Origin: Sthenelais limicola
Lineage: Eukaryota; Annelida; Polychaeta; Phyllodocida; Sigalionidae
Direction: 5' to 3'
Assembly (NCBI GenBank): GCA_942159475.1
Contig: OW804096.1
Span: 40,671,744-40,735,743, forward strand
DNA length: 64,000 nucleotides
Positions 33,487 through 64,000 of the stretch are shown in pieces. Both the position numbers and the translations under genes were made by a program. The notes under the pieces are model-generated. The model had not been told where the DNA came from and searched no databases. It saw nothing but the letters and a program-made list of their open reading frames with translations. Within the stretch, counting starts at the first letter, position 1. Each line of letters opens with the position of its first letter.

Positions 33487-33671
33487 TATTGAAATATGGT
33501 TACAAAGTGCAGAGAGCAACAAGGACACGTCCTTACTGTTTGGCGTCAGTTGTACTAAGGGTCGCTGAGCAAGCTTTATTTGAACAGGAGAGCATCCTGC
33601 CATAATTAGGTCAGCAATGACGCAATAGCAAAGTCGTAAAAGATACGAAACTAAAGTGAATAATTTTAACA
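33487..33671 (-). repeat. 5' LTR of the copia element
   Basis: 185 bp, paired with 28919-29103. It is flanked on the outside by AAAAA, after which the LINE frame resumes. Confidence 0.93.
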
Positions 33672-33965
33672 AAAAAAACATTACTATTAATATACAAAGT
33701 TACCATACTACCACATATTGATTATGGTGACATTTTCTATCAGGCAGCGCCCCAGAGATACTTGGATAGACTGCAATCTTTACAAAACTCGGCCATAAAG
33801 ATCACGTTAAAACTACCAAAGTACACTAGTACCAAAGAAATTCATAAGGAGGTAAATATGGCGTCCCTTTCCACTAGAAGGAACAGTCATATCCTTGAAA
33901 TAGCATTTAGGAGATCTTTGATTGAAACTAACCTAGACTCTCCCGCGACCTACCGCTTTTTTTAA

Positions 33966-35069
33966 AAAAGCCGCCACCGGCTCCTCTCTAAAATTGGAAC
34001 AGTCGTACCCGTTATCACGGTTTCACGAACAAAGTAGAAGAAAAGGGAATTGCTGCTGTGTCTGCCAACGAAATAAATCCTCATTCAGCTTTGTGTCAGG
34101 TGTGAGAACTACCGTATATTAGTAAGCAACGATATTAGCTAGTGATTACTGGAACAATATTGTCTATATTCAATGCTAGAGTCAGGTATAGCTCGATAGG
34201 TCCCGTCAGGAAGATTCGAATTGACGGCCATTGCCGTGAAATATATCAACAAGCGCCGAAAATGGTGTCTCCCAATACCGCCGCTGGCGCCACTGTGAAT
34301 AGGCCGCTGCTCAGTGCCTACACACTGAGCAGCGCTAGGGGTGGTGGTCGGGTGGAGGTGGTAGGGTGCGTGGACGGGACCTCGTCGGCAACTGTTTTTC
34401 TTTATTTATACAAGCAACTAGCCTAAAACTCAGGTCCCAACACAACCCTATCCAGCGGTATGCTTTCTGGATAATAGGAAAGTAGCCTTGAGAGGGCTAA
34501 GCAAAGGGAAAAAACTACAAGTTAGTCACCCAAACAACGGCATTGTTTAATATGTATACTTTTGTTGACACGAGCTATTAACTCCGACCAGTATAGAAAG
34601 GAACTGTAAGCTAGTTCTCCGACCAGTATAGGACGGATTCGTCATTAATAAATGGTAGACTGAGAGATTGTACCGAAATACCATCTATATCAACAAGTAT
34701 TAATATTGGTGCTTTAGTCTTTGTAAACGGCTTTCTAGTATAAGGAGCCGACGAAACATGTTCTTATCCACCTTGTTAGCTGACAATCTATATTGAGCCA
34801 GCTAGGAGTATAACGAAACATCTTGAAGACCACGTGGGCATCTAAAATGCTCTGCACCTAAATCGACAACATGAACAACTAATAGCAAAGCAATGGATAT
34901 AACATCAAATCCAGATAAACTGTGTTCGAATATAATGACTCTAATGGATACAGGGAGTACTTCTCCATACTTAACGCGGACCTCTCTAAAAATGACAGTC
35001 AATTTAATTTAAACTAAAATACCAATCGTGGTGTTTAACTATAATAACGAGTATCCATGTTAGTTTTAA
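33966..35069. other. LINE 3' remnant and unassigned sequence
   Basis: 33966 to about 34110 is probably the LINE 3' untranslated region. The rest shows no gene. A GC-rich patch with a short inverted repeat (GCTCAGTGCC and GCACTGAGC-like, about 34309-34335) is unexplained. Confidence 0.5.
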
Positions 35070-35804
35070 AGAGATAAACCACAGTTCAACTGGGAAAAAA
35101 ACTGAAAATAACATTTTGTTTAAACTTTGCCTCGTGAAAGAACAAGGTTATGTGAATTCAAAAAGCCAATAAAAACAATATGTCACCGGGTTAGTTTTCA
35201 TTTTAGGGAGCCTCAAAATTTATGGTTGTTCACTATAGAAGTCTATGAGAAAAGGACAATTTTTTCGTTTTTTCAGTATAAAAAGAAAATTGAAAATAAC
35301 TTTCTCCTAAAAATCTCTATCAACATAGCTAACATATTGCTTTACCCTTTCAAGCAATAAAAAATGGGGGTCACCGACCTTTTAAAAAAGTTATTCAACT
35401 GAATCTGCATGGTGGTGAGTTAAAAACAGGAATATTGAAGATTTTCAATGCTAAATAATATATTTCAAAATATGTTGATACCCTGTTCTTTAATACATGA
35501 GGGCAAACATCTATAGTGGTTATGTTTAGAAGACATTTCAATTGAAAAATGTTATTTGTCTGTCTGAAATCTTGGAAAAACTGAGAAAATATCCATTTTT
35601 CCCACATACTTCAATACTAAACTTTGCTGGTCTCTAGAAAGAAAAAAAATATGCTGAGATCCATTTTTTTCTGCTTTTTGTTATCCTCCAACCATGTACT
35701 TTCTCAAGACAAAGTTTGAAAAAATTACTGTCAATCCTTATTTTTCATGCATTAGTTCCTTTAACTCCCGCCTGCAGCAGTGCGGAGAACAGTGGTTTAT
35801 CTCT
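35070..35804. mobile_element. Kolobok/piggyBac-like MITE with TTAA duplication
   Basis: 735 bp. Ends are AGAGATAAACCACAGTTC and the inverse of GAACAGTGGTTTATCTCT, flanked by TTAA at 35066-35069 and 35805-35808. Inner inverted similarity extends about 100 bp further (AAACTTTG and GTGAAAGAAC-type landmarks). There is no coding capacity. TTAA duplication is typical of piggyBac and Kolobok; the ends lack the piggyBac CCYT, so Kolobok is more likely. Confidence 0.75.
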
Positions 35805-35808
35805 TTAA

Positions 35809-37680
35809 GTTCATTTCCCACTATATTAATCTTTTGTTAAGGGCCACCAGGAAGAACACTGTTGTGAGGTTTTCAGCGCCCTATTCCTGATTTATGTACT
35901 TGTTTAAGAAGTCGTGAATAAGAATTCTATATATATATATATGTTGTTCGCGTAGATAGATTGCCAGTTGATAACAATTTTTTTTCGAAGTTGGAAGCGC
36001 ATCCAGAGAATAAAGGAAATATGCAGCAATACATCATTTATTTTTCATTGGCCAACATCATATTACTAGCAGGGACTTCTGTTTCTGTCTCTCTGTTAGT
36101 GACGTAGATCGATTATGGCCTTCCTGATTGTATATCATAATGTCAGAGAGGTATACGCCGGTATAAAATCGCCCCCTGATTATATTCAAGGCCTTACATA
36201 GAAACGATGTAGTTCTGATTTTTTTAATGGAAGTTTCTCTGCAGATCTCGAGTTGAGAACAGTCCACCGACTGTCCTTCAGGTGTAGGTCCTAGGGCTAG
36301 GGGCTTGGACAACAAATTGTAAATGTACTATATTACTTTCCTCTTAAAAAAAACGAGATTGCCATTATTTTCTAAATTGTTAGAGATATTAATGTGAACT
36401 AAAGTTATAATTGGCCCTTGGCCCCCATTGAAACAATGGTTAAGCTCCTTATTATGTTGTGGCCCCGATTAGGGGGATAATCTGTGGATTAAAGGTTTTT
36501 TTAAAACCACAACTCTGTTAATAATTAATATGCTTATTTTAAATTTTTAGGATATGTTCTTCATATGAGCTTCCAATGATTTACGTAGTAGGGGTTTTAT
36601 AGCGAAGAAGTGTTTCGGTCTTAGGCAGATTTTGTGGGTGTGAACCTGTATGGTACCTGCGGCTTCCTCGTCAGGTGGGCGACGGACGCTTTTACCGCCT
36701 GAACAACCTCCCCGCATTGATGTGGGCTCAGTCGTGTAGTACGTACACACAACACCAGGTGTCAGCACTCGCGCAACTTCGTGGCCGTAGTTTTTGTGGG
36801 GAGGGAAGGACTTGGAAGTTGGAAAAGATTCTTAAATTTAATACCGGGAATGCTATTTTCGTCATTTCCTAACGAAAACCTTAGATATTACTTTTAAACT
36901 GGTCTGACGAGTAAATTTTTGTTTCAACTAAGACAAAACTTTGTTAGAAGTGGTTTTCAGAACAAATACTACGTTATCCCTATGAAGGAAAATTGTGGCT
37001 GCTGGCATATAAAATCACCAACTATGTGGTATTATTTCCTTTTGCTTTTACCAATTCACTAATTACAAGGTGAAAGACCTTATAAGATTTTGTTTTGCAA
37101 TGTTAGTCTAGCTATAGAAGCCAATGTGAAATATTGTGAGTGGAATTAGACTTGGTTGTAACTGCTTTACTAGTTTCATGAATTAAGCGAAAATAAATCT
37201 GCCGAAATTACATTACAAATTTGCTTTGCATTGCTTATACCATACTTAAGCAATCAATGTACCGCACGAATTAGTTTGCGAAAAATACGGACAAATTTGT
37301 AGTGACACATCATATGCAAAAAGCAAAAAATTTCGAGGTTAGATTTTTGGACCAACGATCCTATAGTATAGCTTCGTGAAGCTATGGGATCGTTGGTGTG
37401 ATTAAGGAAGCAGTCTCAGAATAGACTCGCTAAGAATGTTGCATCAATGCGGCGCGTCCATTTAACCGATATTAATGATTTTCCACAATATGCATCATCC
37501 TGTATCGGACTAAAGTTGATTAAATAGATGTAATTGATTTCTCTTCCCACTTGGTGATTCATAAAGCTGTATTCTTAGTCTTTATATAACGTCTTCAAAA
37601 CACTTAGCAAGTTGTGATTATTGCTTCGTAAGCTTGGAAAACATTCATCAGAAAACAAAGCACACGGAACGACTAAGACC
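35809..37680. other. Intergenic sequence upstream of the RPL17 3' end
   Basis: No gene recognised. It contains a TA-dinucleotide tract (about 35928-35941) and an imperfect palindrome at 37351-37396. Confidence 0.55.
37351..37396. repeat. Imperfect palindrome / hairpin
   Basis: CCAACGATCCTATAG pairs with CTATGGGATCGTTGG with one mismatch, and inner ATAGCTTC pairs with GAAGCTAT. Together they form a compact stem with a short bulge. It may be a tiny inverted-repeat element or an unknown RNA hairpin. Confidence 0.6.
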
Positions 37681-37693
37681 TCTTTCGCAGACA

Positions 37694-37699
37694 TTTATT
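37694..37699 (-). terminator. RPL17: RPL17 polyadenylation signal
   Basis: AATAAA on the minus strand, about 35 nt after the RPL17 stop codon, which gives a very short 3' UTR typical of ribosomal protein genes. Confidence 0.8.
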
Positions 37700-37733
37700 G
37701 TTGGCTAGTGACCCATATATACACATTCTCCGT

Positions 37734-37870
37734 TTAATCCCTCATCATGGCCTTCTGCTTCTTAAGCTTCTTTTGAGATACTTTTTTCTTCTCTTCTTCC
37801 TCTGGTTTGGAGATGGCCTGTTCACGCTCAGCCAGGATGACCTCGATGTGGCAGGGGCTGCTCATGTATG
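37734..37870 (-). CDS. RPL17: RPL17 last coding exon
   Basis: 137 nt: starts within Pro of [12 protein letters not shown] and ends with the Lys-rich tail and TAA. The acceptor is CTCCTTACAG on the minus strand. Confidence 0.97.
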
Positions 37871-40800
37871 CTGTAAGGAGAGAACGTCCACATTATAACA
37901 AGGAATACCGCGTGCTACAACTACCGGAACATGGCAAGAGGTACATTAGGCCTTTATCTGTTTTCGTTTCCAACAATCTGGTGGTAAACATTTGGGTCGG
38001 TATGTCGGTAAATTGTTTTAGCTGATGTCATATGTAACAAGTGAACGTCGTTATGGAACCCATAATATTTTTTGTTTACCTTTTTATTATATTCATTTTG
38101 GGGTGGTAGGGATTTTTTTTCAAATACGTTATTTTAGGCCTTACTAAACAAGGTACACAACCAAGAAATAATCGAGTAAATAACAAGGGGGACCCAAAAT
38201 ATATTGATTCCAACTATAACTGGGTAGGAAGTTCCACTTTCCAGAGGGAGTAAAAAATAAAATGGATACATGGTGGAGATACATCATAATGTAATACGGT
38301 ATACTACATCCGACCCAGGTTTCGCAAATACGGAAATTATCAAAAAAGGCTGATCGTTCTCCACTTTTCAACCTAACATTGAGGTAATACTCGGGTTAAC
38401 GGTTGATGCATTTTATTTTACCAAATTATAGATGAAAACCTTAGTACAGGGCGACCACACAGATTTTGTTTTTAAATTACGAGAAGAACCCTCATCTCAT
38501 GGGGTCGCCACCCTGGCGGCTGGCGACACCTAGGAATTACGTGTTTTCCCGGTCCAACAACAAATATTCCCGGGATGAACAAGGAAAAAATAGGTTGCCC
38601 GAAAATCTGGTTAGCCGTCAGAATTTTTGGTTGCCCGGCGACAAGGGACAAAAATAAGAAGTCTGCCTATATTCACAGCAGATGCAACATTTGCCTAACA
38701 CCATTGAAAAGATGTTATTCTTTTGGTTGCAACAAAACTAGTTTCACAATTGATATTAAAACATTGTGCAAATAATTGACAGGTTTTGCCAGGAGTTTTG
38801 GGTAACCATTTCATGAAAAACTTCTGTAACGTTAAATATTTTTCTCGAAACATCATGAAAGCAACCTATTATCTTTCATTTCTTCGACATCACTTGCTTT
38901 CATATTATCAACGAAGTTACAAAAATTAATCCCTTAAGTGAATTTCCACGATATTTATCAAGCGAATGATGATTAGAAAGGTATTTCAGCTCAGCTGATG
39001 AGACCCATTTAACATTTTTGCATTAAGATGCGGGCAGGGTCTCCGCGCTTTTGGACCTAAGAAATTCAAGGCTTTTCCAAACCAAGTTTATAGTGATTTT
39101 CAAGGCCGATATCAATGGTTTTTTAGAACCTTAATGACAGGACCCGGGGGTTGGTGTTATTGTTTGCAAATGACAATGTATTTAACAAGTTTTAATTTAT
39201 ATTCAGATTTTATATAAATGACAGTTTTTCAACGTTTACTTTGTAAGTCATTTACTGCAAGGTTTGAGAGGGGCCAGTCAGGGCAAAGTGTACAGTGAAA
39301 AACAAAGATATCTCCGAAAATTTCAAGGCCATTTGATAGATTCCAACAGAATTCAAGGCCCTTAAAATGATTTTCCAGGACCCTGGCGGGATTTTGGTCT
39401 CAGCAGAGAAAAGTATTATAATTTATTAAAAGCAGTACATGCATTCCTTAGTATGATGCTATGGCAAAGAATAATTAAAACAATACTCACGGTTGATTCT
39501 ACCGTGGGCACGGTATGTCCTCCTTCTCATCTTGGGAGCACGGTTGACCTGGATGTGTTCGATTACCAAGTGATCGGTATCCAAACCCTGAAGAACGAGA
39601 CATACAAATTCATGAATAATTAAAAAAATCCTTATGACGATGTGAATGGTACACGTAAATCAAATAAATCAAAAAGTTTAACATTGTCCTTCATTTAACA
39701 GTTTATCTACTTTTAAGTGTAAACCTGGCTCACCTTGTATTCGGCGTTGCTCTCAGCGTTCTTCAAGAGTTGGAGAAGGAACTGGGCGCTCTTCTTGGGC
39801 CAACGTCCCTGGGTGGCTTGCCATGCCTTAGCCTGTAATCAAAACATCATTATGAAATAAATGATGAATGAAAATTCTATTCACTAAAGAAAATTGTGCA
39901 AGATATTCATGTATGAATAGGTATGACTTAAAAACCAAAGACTAGAACAATTATTGTTTAATTTATAAATCAAGGATTTACAGTATTCGTCTTGGGGTAA
40001 AGGCCAAAAGGAGTACTTCCGTTTCTTACCGAATTAGGGATTAAATTATGTGATCGACGAAGGAAAAAACAGCATGGTGCTGAGAACTTCTTACCCGCAA
40101 AAAGTCCTAAATATAAAAAAGCGATGAAACTTACCTGGGCACAACGGCCTACTCCACCATTGTATCTTCTGAAGGGGACACACTCGCTCTTGGCTACAAC
40201 ATTCTTCAAGTACTGTACGGCACGACGAATGTGCATGTGTTTGACATTATTGGCTGTCTCACGTGTGTTCTGAAATATCAAAGATTTTTCATGAGAATGA
40301 ATTGGACAAGAAGAGGAAATCGCTCTAAATTTTAATGCGATAGCAGAAAGCGACGTATGTAAAATCGTAGACACTGGATAATTACAATTCATGGACCATG
40401 GCCATTTACAATCAGACAAGAATCAACCCTTAGTAAACAATATTTATTATGAATAATGACTGAGATAACTTACCTTGAAGTGAACACGAAGATGAGAGCC
40501 ACGGGCCTTGGCCGCTGTAACAGATAAGAAATCACATTTATTTACAGAAACCACGTAAATCAACAAATCAAGCATTAGATTTATTAGACAACTCCATCGG
40601 CATGGCATCGTGGGGAAAGTTCTGCAGTAGTACCAGTATTGGCTATTGCCTGTGTCTGTGACAGGTAATAACCAATCGAATACAACTGCAGTACTGGCAG
40701 TGGCAGTTCCCAATTTGTTTACATCAATTGACAGTAACACTAGACAGGTATCCTGATTCCAATTATAGCAATACAATATGTTATCATAACAGAATTAACA

Positions 40801-41030
40801 GGTACGTTAAACAACCTCTAGAAGTTAATGATATACCGTATAATGATGAAGTTCAGGGGCCTGTCAAGGTAAAAACTATGGCGATGTGCCGAGGAAAACA
40901 AGCCCCTTCCACTACACAAGACTAACATCACTGAGACGTATAGGACAGATATTTAATCGATAATACGGTGTAAAGTAAACATCAACTTACATTTGGTGGC
41001 GTTCTCTGCGTCCAAAGAGTAGCGAGTCAT
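37734..41030 (-). CDS. RPL17: Ribosomal protein L17 (uL22), six coding exons
   Basis: Minus strand, coding join 41030-40991, 40514-40474, 40269-40135, 39832-39734, 39587-39491, 37870-37734; 549 nt, 182 residues (human about 184). It encodes a large-subunit ribosomal protein that lines the nascent-chain exit tunnel. Recognised from [69 protein letters not shown] and a Lys/Glu-rich tail ending [12 protein letters not shown]. All junctions are GT-AG and every phase fits. A further acceptor 10 nt before the ATG implies a non-coding first exon at about 41523-41550. It lies head to head with the MAP2K gene. No intronic snoRNA was found, although vertebrate RPL17 introns host some. Confidence 0.98.
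39035..39385. mobile_element. hAT-like MITE in the RPL17 last intron
   Basis: Ends CAGGGTCTCC and inverse CAGGGTCCTGG, with inner inverted TTCAAGG-type repeats (AAATTCAAGGC, GAATTCAAGGCCC). CAGGG termini fit hAT elements; GCGGG flanks both ends but a full 8-bp duplication is not seen. The rest of this intron shows no gene; a GC-rich inverted patch (GGTCGCCACCCTGGCGG) lies at 38501-38517. Confidence 0.5.
39491..39587 (-). CDS. RPL17: RPL17 coding exon 5
   Basis: 97 nt encoding [15 protein letters not shown] and [14 protein letters not shown]. Donor GTGAGT, acceptor CGTTCTTCAG. Confidence 0.97.
39734..39832 (-). CDS. RPL17: RPL17 coding exon 4
   Basis: 99 nt encoding [16 protein letters not shown] and [11 protein letters not shown]. 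Phase 0 at both ends. Confidence 0.97.
40135..40269 (-). CDS. RPL17: RPL17 coding exon 3
   Basis: 135 nt encoding [17 protein letters not shown] through GGVGRCAQ. Phase 0 at both ends. Confidence 0.97.
40474..40514 (-). CDS. RPL17: RPL17 coding exon 2
   Basis: 41 nt encoding the rest of Ser14 and [13 protein letters not shown]. Donor GTAAGT. Confidence 0.96.
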
Positions 41031-41040
41031 TTTGGGCCAG
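40991..41040 (-). CDS. RPL17: RPL17 exon with start codon
   Basis: ATG at 41030-41028 and coding to 40991 (40 nt). The exon also carries 10 nt of 5' leader (CTGGCCCAAA, 41031-41040) after an acceptor ATTTTCCAG. Confidence 0.94.
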
Positions 41041-41522
41041 CTGGAAAATTAGAAATAAACAAAGTGAGTATTAGCAAGTTCGGTGAGGTGACAGCATGAA
41101 CATTGAAACTTGGCTAAGTGTGGTTTCAAGCCAGGGATGGTCTTTTTACACAACTCTGTTGGCCGAAGACGAACCAACACCAACATAACCTCCGATCCAT
41201 AGTAAATTACCAATATAATTGGAGCTTTCTGTTGCAGGTTGTTTCCAGAGGTATTTAGATCCATTATGCTTTCGTACAAGAAGATTTTATGTTAGAGATG
41301 TAACGTGTGTCGTCCACTGACAGGGGCCCGACAGCGGTGGGTCGAACCAAAACAAAGTCAGTTTTAACATCTAATAAACAGTCAATCGACACAAGACCAG
41401 CAGACAACATGGCTGAGATGTTGGATGATAATATTACTTCAAAATCTTAAGGCTACGATCGTCTATATACCAGATGGAAATGGATAAATGCCGGCATGTA
41501 AAATTTAATAATGGCCGCTCAC

Positions 41523-41550
41523 CTAGCTCGCGATACCGGAAAAGGAAGTG
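41523..41550 (-). promoter_or_regulatory. RPL17: RPL17 non-coding first exon with TOP-like start
   Basis: On the minus strand, CTTCCTTTTCCGGTATCG leads to GAGCTAG and a GTGAGC donor. The pyrimidine-rich start fits a 5' terminal oligopyrimidine (TOP) tract, the mTOR-responsive translation signal of ribosomal protein mRNAs. The exact start site is inferred. Confidence 0.65.
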
Positions 41551-41853
41551 GAAGGGGCAAAATCTCGTGAAGCCCCACCCCAGACGTGGTTTCATGCGGG
41601 ATTTCAGCTCGGGCGTCTATTGGTCGCTTAGCAACCCTCATGAATAATTAATCAGGGCGCAGGTGCGCTGCCATATTTCCGAGTATTATGGGATGTGATT
41701 CTACTCGGCTGTGGCAGTCGCATTATTTTGGGTCCGAGTGATCGCGAGAAAAACAGATAGTCTGGTTCCGATTCGGACCCCACATGAAGATTATCATCAC
41801 CGATATCAATGTCAAACAATCTTGGATAATTTTACACAATTTAGATAGAGACA
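41551..41853. promoter_or_regulatory. Divergent promoter region of RPL17 and MAP2K
   Basis: About 300 bp between the inferred RPL17 start and the MAP2K ATG. It is locally richer in GC and CpG than its surroundings (GGGCGCAGGTGCGCTGCC, about 41655-41672), with a GCCATATT that resembles a YY1 site and no clear TATA box at the expected distance. It must hold both promoters unless the MAP2K gene has an unseen upstream exon. Confidence 0.6.
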
Positions 41854-63927
<22,074 letters not shown>

Positions 63928-64000
63928 AAAAAAAACATCCCACCGATGCCCTATAAACAGTATCACAAGAAATGCCAGACAGGAGAAGCCAAGGTACAAC

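Larger units (their letters stand above)
28919..33671 (-). mobile_element. Ty1/copia retrotransposon inserted in the LINE
   Basis: 4753 bp on the minus strand. It has two 185-bp LTRs with 2 differences, flanked by AAAAA at 28914-28918 and 33672-33676. On its own strand each LTR starts TGTTAAAATT and ends TTTCAATA, so it ends TA rather than CA. Order is gag-protease, integrase, RT, RNase H, which defines Ty1/copia. Primer binding is of the half-tRNA initiator-Met type. Two small frame breaks in the integrase zinc region make this copy defective as sequenced. Confidence 0.95.
20938..33965 (+). pseudogene. CR1/Jockey-like LINE, split into three pieces
   Basis: A 5'-truncated non-LTR retrotransposon on the plus strand in pieces 20938-21279, 27973-28918 and 33677-33965. 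The first piece encodes the region ahead of the reverse transcriptase (FNDFFVNVGPKLA, NHKASGLN). The second carries the RT core with NYRPISCINL, FLDFKKAFDTVNH, GVPQGTSLGPILFILY and catalytic FADD. The third carries the C-terminal part with HIDYGDIFYQAA. The interruptions are an inverted-repeat element (TAG duplication) and a copia element (AAAAA duplication). Reading frame continues exactly across both junctions, so each target was still open when hit. No endonuclease domain or ORF1 remains. The 5' end is placed by loss of frame and the 3' end beyond the stop is not defined. Confidence 0.88.

Noticed and set aside
34142..34426. Plus-strand frame of 94 codons after the LINE
   Set aside because: GC-rich local frame without motif; likely chance.
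40515..40990. Possible box C/D snoRNA in RPL17 intron
   Set aside because: A GTGATGTT and a later CTGA are present, but there is no terminal stem or convincing guide segment; vertebrate RPL17 snoRNA sequence is not seen.

Overview
The window is animal nuclear DNA: AT-rich, with split genes using GT-AG introns, long introns and many transposable elements. Two conserved genes are clear. One is ribosomal protein L17 (RPL17/uL22, minus strand, about 37.7-41.5 kb). The other is a MEK1/2-type MAP kinase kinase (MAP2K1/2, plus strand, 41.9-63.9 kb). The mix of Ty3/gypsy, Ty1/copia, CR1-like and L1/Tx1-like elements with many small inverted-repeat elements suggests a marine invertebrate such as an echinoderm, mollusc or hemichordate. 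That placement is inference; nothing in the window fixes the species.

Layout. 1-8.3 kb holds no recognisable gene, only remnants of small inverted-repeat elements. 8325-19270 is a nearly intact Ty3/gypsy retrotransposon: 416-bp LTRs differing at 2 positions, a CGAT target duplication, a tRNA-His-type primer site, gag, pol, a 1.1-kb spacer, and a large third ORF with two zinc-finger-like modules and no envelope features. 20.9-34.0 kb is a nest of elements. A CR1/Jockey-like LINE (plus strand) is split by a large element with ~0.87-0.9 kb terminal inverted repeats (TAG duplication) and by a Ty1/copia element (AAAAA duplication). The inverted-repeat element is itself interrupted by a 5'-truncated L1/Tx1-like LINE (15-bp duplication). 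At both outer junctions the LINE reading frame continues exactly when the insert and one duplication copy are discounted. 34-37.7 kb is intergenic and includes a 735-bp element flanked by TTAA.

RPL17 and MAP2K lie head to head and share a promoter region of about 300 bp; RPL17 appears to have a non-coding first exon with a pyrimidine-rich start. MAP2K has 11 coding exons per transcript, 396 residues, with all kinase motifs and both activation-loop serines. Its exon 8 exists in two versions 1.1 kb apart. Both are 86 nt with the same phases, and both encode the segment that follows the proline-rich insert. Using both or neither would put a stop codon in the reading frame, so they look like a mutually exclusive pair. 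The MAP2K introns carry several families of small inverted-repeat elements.

Most worth a second look: the mutually exclusive MEK exon pair, the gypsy ORF3 with a splice acceptor in front of it, the AT-hook-like tail of the gypsy Pol, and the large inverted-repeat element carrying symmetric RFX X-box-like palindromes.
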